DNA from: Pomphorhynchus laevis
Taxonomy: Eukaryota > Acanthocephala > Palaeacanthocephala > Echinorhynchida > Pomphorhynchidae
NCBI GenBank assembly: GCA_012934845.2
Contig: WNNJ02000823.1
Location: 124,001-188,000, forward strand
Direction: 5' to 3'
DNA: 64,000 bases
The translations under genes were made by a program, and so were the position numbers. Shown here piece by piece: positions 31,990 to 42,048 of the stretch (position 1 is the stretch's first letter; each line of letters opens with the position of its first letter). The notes under the pieces were generated by a model. That model was given only the letters and a program-made list of their open reading frames with translations, was not told where the DNA came from and ran no database searches.

Positions 31990-32951
31990 CACTCATTATG
32001 TTTCATTACTAAACGCACTATTTGTTGCTAACGCAAGTGGAATTAAGTTGGCATCATCAAATCTTACAACACAAGTACCAGACTCCGCGAATTTTCGACG
32101 CTCATGGTAATTTTCAACTCTGAGATGATTGCTTGCACAGTTCGAGCGATATAAGGAACAAGAAGATTAAATACTAAAATGTCCAATAAGGACCCGCTTC
32201 AATCGATTCCTAAAATGACCGTGACACTCAACATCAAGTATGGAACTCATGTCGAATGTTGTCGATGTTTGTTCAAATACCAAATCATCATGCAATGGCC
32301 GTAAAGGAAGTTCGATAGAAACTAAGCTTGTCACGTGTGTGGGCTTGTCAGCGAGATAATCTCGAATGACATTATGTCTAATAGTTGGTAAGGTTCTACT
32401 TGGAAGGCTAATAAGTGATAAATATCAAATGACTGACCACATGTGTAGTGGGTTGGCAGATCAGGAGGTGGTCATCCATATCGTGCTGCAAGTGCATCCT
32501 GAAACTTTCGGTTTCCAATGTGACGATTGAGAGCAGTAATCGTTTTCGTTGATAACCAAGTAGAAGCACCCGAATGGCTACATATGCGATACACGATGTC
32601 ATGATTGTATTAGTAGCTTGCACACATTGCAATCTGCATATCCAAATTCCAGCTTTTACATTCTTGATATGCATGGCCATCCGAGATTGGGTAGTATTTA
32701 ATTCATCACCGACCATACCTCCAAAAAGGTTAACATATGACGAGGTTATGTTCGAGTTATAGTTCGTGATTACTACTGGGATCATCTAAGCCCATACCAC
32801 CAAGTCTTTACGGTAGAGTTGAAAAAGTAAACATTCAGCGTTCACTGAAATACCCAACATGGATGGTATGAGTTGACCCTGTAATACATCCGTAAAGATT
32901 GGAATATGAACCATACTAAGATCGAGATGTCCTCTGAAGGAAAGTTCACTT
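31990..32951 (-). pseudogene. retroelement family W, 3' half
   Basis: Minus-strand, frameshifted. Pieces in order: MVHIPIFTDVLQGQLIPS, LYRKDLVVWA, then ALAARYG, PTHYTCGQSFDIYHLLA (Cys/His finger), PTIRHNVIRDYLAD and LVSIELPLRPLHDD. This order (finger, RHNxIRD, LQPL) is, from memory, that of the C-terminal half of a retroelement family common in invertebrates. The missing upstream RT part lies at 37268-37625, beyond the inserted LINE. Confidence 0.6.
32945..32951. repeat. target-site duplication of LINE A1 (3' side)
   Basis: TTCACTT, repeated at 37268-37274 on the other side of the LINE. Joining the two flanks restores a continuous W-element reading (LQYK, stop, TFLQRT), which supports this being the duplicated target. 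Confidence 0.8.
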
Positions 32952-33030
32952 AATAATAATACAAATTTATTTAATGTGGCAAATGCGTACAAGCTGTACG
33001 CTTACAAGTCCACAAACAAAAATGAGAAAG

Positions 33031-35940
33031 TCAAGCAGATATATTGTTAAAATGGGATCGGATTTGTCGTTTGAAGCACTGCAGGGAAGTTGATTGGCGT
33101 ATATGAATGGGCAGATGATTCCACGATAGAGGAGCAGCCACCAGGAAGGAGCGGAATCCAAAGGAGGTAGAGTAGTTTGGGACATTTAAAAGAAGGGAAT
33201 TACAGGAACGCAAGGAACAGTAAACAGGACGAGAATTATCAAGAAAAGGAAGGTTGAGAAATGAAGGGGTATGAAAAGTTACAAGGCGGAAAGCAACGAT
33301 AAGAAGACGAATTTGAACACGACAATAAATTGTAGGCAAATCGAGAGAAGCAAGATGATAGGATGTATGATCAAAACGACGAAGACAGAGGAGAATTCGG
33401 ACAGCTGCGTTGACGATGCGTTGTAGGGGAAGAAGAGTGGATTTAGGTGAGTTGGAAAATAGACTAAGACAATAATCGAGTCTAGAAAAAAGGAGAGATG
33501 ATATGAGAGTCATACAAGAAGGGAAATCGATCAATCTACGAACTTGACGGAGGTTGCGGAGTATCAAGGTAGATGAGCGTACTTTATCTCTAACGAAAGG
33601 TTTAAGTGAAAGTGGGTTGTCAAAATGGAAGCCTACGAAAACGAGATTATCAACGATAGGAAGAATTGTAGAATTTAATGATACGGGGGGAGGTTCGAAG
33701 CCCAGGCGTCGAGGTAGGATCCACATAATTTTGGATTTATCATGATTCAAAGAAAGGCGAAGGGAAGAAATATGGTTGGAAATTGAGACAAGACAGTCCG
33801 AAGCGGAAACACTAAGATCGTGAATACGATAAACAGGTGCATGAGCATAGATGAGAATGTCATCAGCATATTGCATAACATGGAAGTTAAATTTATGAGA
33901 AATCGAAGACAAATCACCAAGAAGAAGAGAGAAAAGTATAGGGCCTAATACGGAGCCTTGTGGAACACCGGACGGAATGGACGAAGGATGGGAGAGAGAA
34001 GAGTTAGAATATACGCGAAATGTACGGTTTGATAGATATGAAGAAAACCATGATACAGTGGTTAAAGAGAAGCCATAATCATGACGAAGGCGATGGAGAA
34101 GAATCGAGTGATCGACGATGTCAAAAGCAGACGATAGATCAAGAGAAACTATGACACTACATAATTTATGATCGCGCGATATGAGTAAGTCGTTATAAAC
34201 TTTAAGACATGCAATTTCGGTAGAGTAATTAGAGCGAAAAGCGGCTTGGAAGGGAGGAAATAAGTTAGAGGAATAGAGATATGTATTAACTTGCTTAAGA
34301 ACGAGACGCTCAAGGAGTTCAGAGAGGGTTGGGAGAAGTGAAATAGGACGGTACGAAGATGGTAGTGAGGAGTCGAGAGATTGCTTTTTGATGAGAGGAC
34401 GAACAGTGGCGCATTTCCAGATGGAAGGAAATGTACGGCTACGGATGGACGAGTTGAACAATGTGGTTAGGAAGGGTAAGATAAAGGAGCAGATATTTTT
34501 AAGCAAGTGAGTGGGAATTGGGTCAGAAGGAGAGGTTTTATTAGGTAATGACAGCAGAACCGAAGAAACTTCATCAGACGAAACGGGAAGAAGGTGGAAT
34601 AGTTCTGGGAGGGAAGTATTTAAAGATAAGAGTGGGTACAAGGGGGCTATGGGTAGTAGGGAAAGTAAATTAGATAGCTTAGTTTGTAGATAAGAAGAAA
34701 ATTCATCAGGATTTATATTACAAGGGGTAGATGATCGTGAAAGAATTGAGTTTAAGATTTTCCAATGAGATTTAGAGTTGGAAGATGACTCGAGTTGATT
34801 TCGCCAAAAGAGAGTACGTTTAGTACGTATAAGAATGAGATGTGAACGGCGTTGAGAAAAGTAGGAATCACGAAGATTTGGAGAGAGTGAGTTGGGTGAA
34901 CGTTTAAGAAAGCGTTTATACATACGAAAAGAGTGACGGAGTCGACGCTTAGAAAGACTACAGTCAGAATCGAACCTGGGAGCATGGCGCAAGCGCTGAG
35001 AACGTCGAAGTCGACTAGGCAGAAGGTTATTGAGGATCGACGTAAGTTCAGAATCAAACAGAATGCAGAGATCATCGGGAGAGAGATAGTTAAGAGGAAG
35101 TGAAAAGAGTGAAGAATTGAGTAAGGCTGTGCAGAGAACAGGGATATCGAGAAGCTTCCATGGTCGACTTGGTGTAGATAAAGGTAAAGGCGGAGAAGGA
35201 GGATGGGGACGAGTAAGAGTAAGAGTGACAAGGAAATGATCGGAGAAACCAGGATCAGTAATTGACAAGGAGGTATAGTCATTGAAGCAGTTAGGAATAG
35301 CAATGATGTCGAGAGCACCGCCGAGAATATGAGTTGGGCTTGTTGAAAGTAATTTATAGTTAAAATCAGAAAAAAGATTAGTTAAAGTGATAGAGTCAGA
35401 GTCAGACGGGCGATCAAGACGAATGTTAAAGTCACCGAGAACAAAAGAAGGAGTATAAGACAATGAACAGTGAGACATTAGATCTGCAAGGTTGTTAAAG
35501 AAGATACGTGATGGGGCAACTGAACCTGGACGGTATACAATCACAAGTTCTAGATGGAAAGGCGTTGATAATCTGCATATGAGTAATTCGAACGAAGTGT
35601 AACGGATGTTAACGTTGATTTTACGTAAATACATTGGGTGACGAGCAATGGCAACAATACCGCCATGGTTAGACGCAGTAGATGTATGAGATGTAATTTG
35701 ACGAGCTGATTCAACTAGAGAACAACCAGAGCGACATAGACGACGAATAGCAAGATCGTCGGAGTCAGAGTGCCAGGATTCGGTAATGCAGAGAATATCG
35801 ATAGATAATTGATCGAAGATATCGAGAAGCATATCAGCTTTATGAAGAATGGAGCGAGTATTGAATAGACTAAGACGAAAAGTATGCTTAGGAGCGAGAT
35901 CGACTAGCGAAGAAGACAAGGGGGAGAGATGGGACGCCAT
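33031..35940 (-). CDS. LINE A1 ORF2: AP endonuclease and reverse transcriptase
   Basis: Intact 969-residue ORF. Endonuclease (about residues 20-260): FNTRSILHKADML, CITESWHSDSDD, NHGGIVAIARHP, VLGDFNIRLDRPSDS and GFSDHFLVTLTL (SDH catalytic triad part). RT (about 480-800): [33 protein letters not shown] (motif A), SGVPQGSVLGPILFSLLLGD (motif B) and [12 protein letters not shown] (motif C). The C-terminal region ends [18 protein letters not shown]. The domain order is that of CR1/L2-type LINEs. No stop or frameshift; all catalytic motifs present. Confidence 0.95.
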   Translation of the reverse strand: MASHLSPLSSSLVDLAPKHTFRLSLFNTRSILHKADMLLDIFDQLSIDILCITESWHSDSDDLAIRRLCRSGCSLVESARQITSHTSTASNHGGIVAIARHPMYLRKINVNIRYTSFELLICRLSTPFHLELVIVYRPGSVAPSRIFFNNLADLMSHCSLSYTPSFVLGDFNIRLDRPSDSDSITLTNLFSDFNYKLLSTSPTHILGGALDIIAIPNCFNDYTSLSITDPGFSDHFLVTLTLTRPHPPSPPLPLSTPSRPWKLLDIPVLCTALLNSSLFSLPLNYLSPDDLCILFDSELTSILNNLLPSRLRRSQRLRHAPRFDSDCSLSKRRLRHSFRMYKRFLKRSPNSLSPNLRDSYFSQRRSHLILIRTKRTLFWRNQLESSSNSKSHWKILNSILSRSSTPCNINPDEFSSYLQTKLSNLLSLLPIAPLYPLLSLNTSLPELFHLLPVSSDEVSSVLLSLPNKTSPSDPIPTHLLKNICSFILPFLTTLFNSSIRSRTFPSIWKCATVRPLIKKQSLDSSLPSSYRPISLLPTLSELLERLVLKQVNTYLYSSNLFPPFQAAFRSNYSTEIACLKVYNDLLISRDHKLCSVIVSLDLSSAFDIVDHSILLHRLRHDYGFSLTTVSWFSSYLSNRTFRVYSNSSLSHPSSIPSGVPQGSVLGPILFSLLLGDLSSISHKFNFHVMQYADDILIYAHAPVYRIHDLSVSASDCLVSISNHISSLRLSLNHDKSKIMWILPRRLGFEPPPVSLNSTILPIVDNLVFVGFHFDNPLSLKPFVRDKVRSSTLILRNLRQVRRLIDFPSCMTLISSLLFSRLDYCLSLFSNSPKSTLLPLQRIVNAAVRILLCLRRFDHTSYHLASLDLPTIYCRVQIRLLIVAFRLVTFHTPSFLNLPFLDNSRPVYCSLRSCNSLLLNVPNYSTSFGFRSFLVAAPLSWNHLPIHIRQSTSLQCFKRQIRSHFNNISA

Positions 35941-35954
35941 CGAATTTTTGGCCT

Positions 35955-37224
35955 TGTGTGTACAACGTGAAAATTTCCGTTGATTTTACGTATAGATAAG
36001 GATGACTCGCCGTTTGTTTCACGTCGATGTTTTTCAATGCGAGCTAAATTGAGCTGGGCAATATCAGAAGGGGAGCGGTCAGGAAAGATACGGTAAGTAG
36101 ATGAAGTGGTAAGAAGTTTAAAACGTTGGGAGAGTACCGAAGAGGCATGTGAACTATGTCGGAAAACGATTTTTAAGAGTGGAGGACTTGTCTGGATTTA
36201 GTGGATTTGTTTAAACGAATAAAGGATACAGGAGTGATATTATTGAAGAGCGATGGGTTATCATCAGGAAGAATGGTTGCTAGGATAGACCTGAAAGTAG
36301 ATACATCATCATCGAGGCGAGATTGTGGAGAAGCAGATTTGGAAAGCTTTAAGTTTGATATGATTATACAGCGATCGCGCGAAGGAAAACGATTTCGTGG
36401 AAATGGTGGACGGACAGAGCTGGTAGGAGTCGAGGTAGATGAGCAGATAGAAGTGGAAATGACAGGGGTACTTGATAAAGAATTAATATTGGTTGGAGCA
36501 AGTGTGACAGGAGCGGGGTGTTGAATCGGTTGATCAGAGATGTGACTGGATATGATTTTAAATGAAGGATGTAAATTATTTGGAAGTGTTACGTGGGAGG
36601 TAGAGTAAGGAGAATTAAAATAGGTTGGGCATGAGTGACAGGAATGGAGTGTTGAATCAGTTGATCGGAAATGTTACTGGAAATGATTTTGATGGAAGGG
36701 TGTAAATTATTGAGAGGTGATACAGGGGAGGTCGAGTAAGGAGTACGTGAGGAGAATAAAGAAGTTTGAGATTTATATATATTGGGGGAGGAATAGGAAA
36801 GAGGAGGTACGAGATGGAAAGATTTACTGTTAGCATTGTTAGAATGAGAAAGATTAATGGAAGTTTGGTACGTAGTTGAACGAGGAGTGTGTGAGAGAGT
36901 AGGTTTAATAATGGGATTATATGATGCGAAGTCAGGTGTTGATGCGAATGAAACATCTAAAACAGCATTGGTTTGAGTGGTCGTGTGTGATACAGGAGTA
37001 GATGAGCAGGATAACTGTAGTAGTCGTACTGATGTACAAAAACCGCAAGTGAAATGTTTACGTTTATACACCGAGTGGTCGGATATTTTAACACGAACAA
37101 GTGTCCATACATCGCAATCTTTGGAATCGCATCCAACTTCAAAGCTGGTATAACCATCATTGCATTCTGATGTGGAAGATTCTTGATCAGGAACAGGGAT
37201 CTGAGATCGCGCTTTTTTAGACAT
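35955..37224 (-). pseudogene. LINE A1 ORF1 (PHD-like finger and RRM-like domain, frameshifted)
   Basis: Starts ATG at 37224 (MSKKARSQ). A Cys-rich PHD-like finger follows: CDSKDCDVWTLVRVK..FTCGFC (about 37150-37015). Then comes a Ser/Thr/Pro-rich linker, then an RRM-like domain (FPSRDRCIIISNLK; PLLKIVFRHSSHASSVLSQ) and the end EKHRRETNGESSLSI. A ~131-bp direct duplication within the linker (36491-36616 and 36623-36743) puts the reading out of phase (stop at 36589). Another 1-nt shift lies near 36196. ORF1 proteins of this kind bind the element RNA. Confidence 0.75.
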
Positions 37225-37267
37225 GACCTTTTTTCGATAGATTGAGCTCAATCCGCGAGCGAACGTA

Positions 37268-37625
37268 TTCACTTGTATTGAAGAACCCGGGTCCGGGCTA
37301 AATATATGACATGTGGGTATTCAACCGCAACGTCTTTAAGGTTGACAGCCATCTGAGTCCAACGTCGTACCTTGCTGTATACAAATTTATCAACAAAAGA
37401 TTTCTCCCCAATTGTGCCTTCTGTTAATATATCAAAATGAAAATCACTGAAAACTTGTGTATTCAAAACCGATTGATTGTGCACTAATATATTACATTTA
37501 CGCTCATACACGAAAAATCCATAGTCGGGACCAACTTCGTTGACCAATTTCCACACTTGCAGTAGGTCATTAACATTTTCGACACAATTTGCGTCATCCG
37601 CATACCATCTGTACATAAAGTTCGA
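37268..37625 (-). pseudogene. retroelement family W, RT fragment
   Basis: Minus strand: YRWYADDANCVENVNDLLQV contains the catalytic YADD. It is followed by EVGPDYGFFVYERKCNILV, FDILTEGTIGEK and YPHVIYLARTRVLQYK. These fit the RT palm and thumb of the W family. The reading is cut by the LINE A1 insertion and resumes at 32944. TTCACTT at 37268-37274 is the second target duplication. Confidence 0.65.
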
Positions 37626-38500
37626 TACGGCGATCTGTAATCTTCTTATTAATAATGCTGCATGTTGAAATATTATTAATAATATTTATGAACAATTTTA
37701 TTTTTTATTTGACATTTTTTAATTGAATTGATATGCATAAAATTGATTGATAACCGGCATGACGACGGAGAAAATTTCTCTTTAGTAGGATTATGGCCTC
37801 CTCGATTTAGTCAACCAAGAATCCCACTCGATAATCATTCAGGTCCCCAACAATGTAGTGTGCACCGACATTAAACACTAAGCAGAAACTTCTTGACGGT
37901 CTTCGTCTGTCATCCACCCGGTTTTATGTAGTAGTTTGCTAAATAAATTGGACGATGGGAAACAAAGAATTTCAGAACTTGATACCAGCCCACCTCGCTG
38001 GATTCCTCTAAAATCAAGCAAGCGTTAAGACCCTTGCTAGTAATTAAAACCACTGTGGGCTGTAATTTACCGTTATCTGTATATGTAAAAATTGTGTAAT
38101 CGAGTTGTCCGATTAGTGTTTTAAACCAGAGAACGCGCCTTTGGAGTAAATGAGTATCTCCATGATCAAAACTGAAATAATGTACTAGGTTCCTAACGGT
38201 TCCTATATTCCAACTAATATAGGACTAACTAATATCAGAACTTGATACCAGCCCTTTCTCGCTGGATTCCTCTAAAATCAAGCTTGCTAGTAATTGAAAC
38301 CACCATGGCTATAATATACAGTTATCTGGATATGTAAAAATTGTGTAATATTCGAGTTGTCTAATTAGTGTTTAAAACGAGAGAACGCGCCTTCTGGAGT
38401 AAATGAGCATCTCCATGATCACAACTGAAATAATGTATTAGGTTCCTAATGGTTAATGAGCATCTCCATGATCACAAATGAAATAATGTACTAGTTTCAT
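37626..38500. repeat. spacer with tandem duplication of 263 bp
   Basis: The segment starting CAGAACTTGATACCAGCCC at 37973 is repeated at 38236 (period 263 bp, roughly 85-90% alike). The end of the unit (AATGAGCATCTCCATGATCA) is repeated a third time at about 38455 with a 53-bp period. No coding sequence recognised; the origin of the unit is unknown. Confidence 0.75.
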
Positions 38501-38598
38501 AATTATTATTATTATGTAGATAACGTTACGAGCATAGCTCACAGTTGCTGACAAATCGATAGTCAAAATAAAAGAAAAAGAGAAAATCAAAAACAAAT
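38501..38598 (-). repeat. 98-bp inverted repeat, left arm (LINE D 3' UTR)
   Basis: Reverse complement of 39189-39286 with a single mismatch. As read on the minus strand it follows the LINE D ORF end and finishes with an ATAATAATAATAATT tail, so it is a LINE 3' untranslated end. Confidence 0.9.
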
Positions 38599-38601
38599 CA
38601 G

Positions 38602-39186
38602 TTAACAATTTAAAATAATCTGTCGTTTAAAGAGCTCACGAGTTCCCGCATTTACAATATCATCGCTTAAACGATTCCATAAATTTATTATTCGTTGTCC
38701 AAATTGAATCGTCCTAGAATGTACTATTCGTTGGCGACTAAGATAAAACGAGTGACCTCGCAAAGCTCGAGTTGATCGAATGTTGAAGAGCCCACGCAAC
38801 ACATGGTGTTCATTGTGAAATACCTCCCATACAAGACACAGATCCCGCGAGTCACGAATATCACATAATGACTGCATATTTAAAGACCGAAGACGGTCCT
38901 CGTAAGGAAGTTCTCTCAAAGAATGTACTAATTTTGTTGCCCTACGTAGCACCTTCTCAAGTCGATTAATCTCATCTCTGGTTCGAGGGTATGAACATTG
39001 AGAAGCATATAACAAATGACTTAGTACAAAAGCGTTTGCAAGAACTCTAAAAGAACGTGGACTCACATAGCTGAATGATCGGCGAAGGAAACCAACCATA
39101 CGCATGGCCTTCGAACAAATGTACTCAGTGTTTTGGCGAGTGGAGAAATCATCCACTTGTTTGATGAGAAATGGATGAGAAATCAT
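38602..39186 (-). pseudogene. LINE D family, 5'-truncated RT C-terminus
   Basis: Open frame of 194 codons matching the end of the ORF2 at 48205-49365: AMRMVGFLRRSFSYVSPRSF, LSHLLYASQCSYPRTRDEIN, RRATKLVHSLRELPYEDRL and LWNRLSDDIVNAGTRELFK. It covers the thumb and C-terminal region only. It starts abruptly at about 39186, where the oppositely oriented 3' end begins. Confidence 0.85.
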
Positions 39187-39188
39187 CC

Positions 39189-39286
39189 ATTTGTTTTTGA
39201 TTTTCTCTTTTTCTTTTATTTTGACTATCGATTTGTCAGCAACTGTGAGCTATGCTCGTAACGTTGTCTACATAATAATAATAATT
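39189..39286 (+). repeat. 98-bp inverted repeat, right arm (second LINE D 3' UTR)
   Basis: Same 3' untranslated end as 38501-38598 but in plus orientation, again ending ATAATAATAATAATT, followed by a T run. Together with the left copy it makes a head-to-head arrangement of two 5'-truncated LINE D 3' ends. Confidence 0.9.
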
Positions 39287-39699
39287 TTTTTTTTAATAAT
39301 TGATTTTTTTTGAAAAAAAACAAACAAACAAATATAGTTATACTATAAATTTTAGTTCATTGAGTTTGCAGGTCGATGTCGAGCAGAACGAGGACCGCGA
39401 ATACACATCGAAATTGAACGAGCCAACTGAATTCCAATCTTTGACCGTAATTTTGTCAATTCTTCTGAGTAGGAATGATTGTTTTTTAATAATAATAATA
39501 TAATTGTTTTTGATATTTTTTTTTAATTTTTTTTTTTTATAATATAAATTATTCAAAAATAAGACAGCTTAAAGGTTACCCTCTAATGGGTCCAAAGTGG
39601 CAATTCAAAAACTGAATTTTTAGTTCAAAGGGAGTTGATCGTACAAATCGACTTAGAGTGGTGCGTCCTTAGTTTTATTGTTTTTGATAATAATAATAA
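39287..39699. other. spacer with 3'-end motif
   Basis: No gene recognised. 39571-39593 contains, on the minus strand, GGACCCATTAGAGGGTAACC, related to motifs at 24083 and 31697. Runs of ATT repeats lie at 39490-39500 and 39690-39705. Confidence 0.45.
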
Positions 39700-40075
39700 T
39701 AATGACTCAATACGGATGATTGCGGCAACCTGTAGCACACGGCAACACCTAAGGGACCTCCGAAGTGTGAAACAATGACTGAGAGAAACTCACACGTGCC
39801 CAGTTCATTTTTAAAATTACGAGTGGAAGTAATGTTTAAGGGTGTCGATATATATAGCGCAACACCTCCACCCTTCCGAGACTCTCTATCAGCTCTCACC
39901 AAATTATATCCCATAATAGCAATTAAACCATCGGGGATATCACGATGCAGCCATGTTTCAGTGAGAGCCAGGATCGCTGGTTTATTTAAGATGACCCATG
40001 CCTTAAGTTCATCAAATTTTGGTAAAATACTCCTTAAATTAGTATAGGCGACACTAATACCAGAAGCAGAGGGTA
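39700..40075 (-). pseudogene. LINE E endonuclease fragment
   Basis: Minus-strand sequence TNLRSILPKFDELKAW, ILALTETWLHRDI, NLVRADRESRKGGGVALYIS and VAVCYRLPQ is the N-terminal half of an AP-type endonuclease. It ends abruptly at an ATT-repeat tract near 39703, so the nuclease C-terminus and the RT are missing. Confidence 0.75.
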
Positions 40076-40439
40076 ATTGAGTAGTAATGTTGGATGTGAT
40101 ACCATATGATATGTGGAACTCCCTTATCCCCCTACGATTTGCAGATTCGATTCAAAACTGATTTCGCTAACGCGCTCGTTGCCCAATAATAAAGGAGCCC
40201 GGCTCTCTGTTATGTGAAGGGCCTGTGAAGGATCATGGCTGTGATCCTCGCTAATCGTACAGATGTCAATAACCCAAGGCATCATTCCGTCCTGGCGAAT
40301 GACAATGGAAACACCTTTGAGGCGGACAAAGGCCACTAGTGCTATATTTCTGCCAATCACGCCCGTTTTGGAAGTGGCGCGATCAATTTTTCAAAGTTCT
40401 CGTATTGATATAAAAATCAAAGTTCACATTATTTATCAT

Positions 40440-41110
40440 ATTAGCTGTTGATGCCTATCTTGTTTGAAGATTTTTTAGCGGTCATTGCGGCTTTTATTTC
40501 TAGTTCGTACAGTATATATATCAACATCTTCATTTCCGAGGCATGCTTTTTGAGTCATAATTTCTTAGGCTCAACAGACTTTTTTAACTGCTCTGTGTTA
40601 ACGAAATGTGTTAAAGAAACGACTGTTTCTTTACATGCTCTTTTATTCTCGCCGTCTACCCACTTTGAATCATCATTAAAATGGGTACACTGGTGAGAAT
40701 ACGTCCTATGTAACTACTTGCAATTTGTACATATTAGTTTTTCTGATCTTTCACAAATCTGTGATCCATGCTCACAACCGCACTGCACACAACGAGGACC
40801 ACTTTCCAACCACATGTTTAAAAAGTGATCCCATCGCCGACAGTGGTAGCACGGCGAATACCTGAATTTCAAATCATCCTGGTCAAATATTATCAATTTC
40901 ATCAGCACAACACAAATTTCCAGGATGCAAATCTCTTAACCTTAGCAGATCAATCAAGTAAGGAGCTGTAAAATAAATTGAATGTTTTCCATTTTTTATT
41001 AATATAAGATCGTTTTTATTCTCCACCATTTCTAGAATATGCTCCTCCGGCGAACGACGGGAATCCTTAAGGATACTCGTGGCTCGCAGAGAAAAATCGG
41101 TCACTTTCAT
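40440..41110 (-). pseudogene. LINE E ORF1-like protein with zinc knuckles
   Basis: Minus-strand pieces: LRATSILKDSRRSPEEHIL and LRDLHPGNLCCADEI, then CYHCRRWDHFLNMW, CVQCGCEHGSQIC and CTNCK, continuing after a stop with LHRTYSHQC. Successive CCHC-type knuckles are typical of Gag-like ORF1 proteins of jockey and I-type LINEs. It precedes the LINE E endonuclease on the same strand (40124-40360 links them), so the two belong together. Frameshifted. Confidence 0.6.
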
Positions 41111-41980
41111 TTTGTTACTTTTAACATATTATTTTATAGTTTCCTTTATTGCACAGCTTTTAAAAGTGATTTTGGCGAAACCATCTTTCAGAATGTACCG
41201 CTTAAAGATATCTTCACGAGAGAAGTTATCATTGACGGTACTCATTATAATATTCTGAAAGATAATTTTCCTCTTTATTCACTCACTTAATTTTCAGGGA
41301 AATAGCATCCTGCCTTATTGACAGGAGGATTTTTTTCGCTCTGTAAATTCATTCTACATATTTAAAATAAATGTATTAGTGGAGATATGTGATAGTCGTG
41401 TTTTAATGTCTTGTGTTTCACAAGACATGTGCTTTTTATATTATATTTAAATAAAAAACACTGAACTTATCTGATCCAGGTCCCTCAGAATGTTCGGCCT
41501 GATAAGACGTATATCTGTTCATTAATCCACCCAAAACTTCAAGGCCTATATAACATATTTATATCACCCATTGTGATATAAAGTAAAACATTACTGAGCC
41601 AAAAAGTTGTAATGACTCAAGTAATGATTTGAGTTATTATTTGAGTCATTCTAAAGTCAAACATTACCTGAGTTATATCTAATGTTAAAGTCTAATATTT
41701 TTATATTCACATCGAACGACAAGCATGTTTCACGGATTTATCTTTAAAAATACGTTCCTTCCATTTATCATCTAGTTTGAATGTTTGAATGTCAAACATT
41801 GACAAAACTTACTCGGCAAGAATATTTGAATATAATTTTATTTTAAAATCTGAACATTCGTCTAATGGCAATTTAAATACAGATTTCAATTATCAAAATC
41901 CCAAGTTCAGTATCAATAATTTACAAGCCGTATTTGACCTAATTCAGCCACTGCACATCCCGCTCGAGTCCAATAATATT
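41111..41980. other. intergenic with perfect hairpins
   Basis: No gene recognised. Hairpins: 41406-41415/41419-41428 (10-bp arms, 3-nt loop), TTATATCAC/GTGATATAA around 41558-41581, and ATGACTCAA/TTGAGTCAT around 41611-41650. Confidence 0.55.
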
Positions 41981-42048
41981 ATGTTAATAAATTTATTACT
42001 AGAACTAAGTAATCATTTTGAATACTAGTCTACTTGTATCGTTGAGAG

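Larger units (their letters stand above)
32952..37267 (-). mobile_element. essentially full-length LINE A1 (CR1/L2-like non-LTR retrotransposon)
   Basis: 4.3 kb element on the minus strand with target duplication TTCACTT on both sides. 5' end near 37267, ORF1 from ATG 37224, intact ORF2 35940-33031, then a short 3' UTR with a 6-bp hairpin (GCGTAC/GTACGC, 32985-33001) and an ATT-repeat tail. It interrupts a W-family element. Other copies of the family in this window are broken, so this is the best candidate for a recently active element. Confidence 0.9.

Noticed and set aside
33554-34693. Plus-strand open frames inside LINE A1
   Set aside because: They are antisense shadows of the intact ORF2 with no domain of their own.
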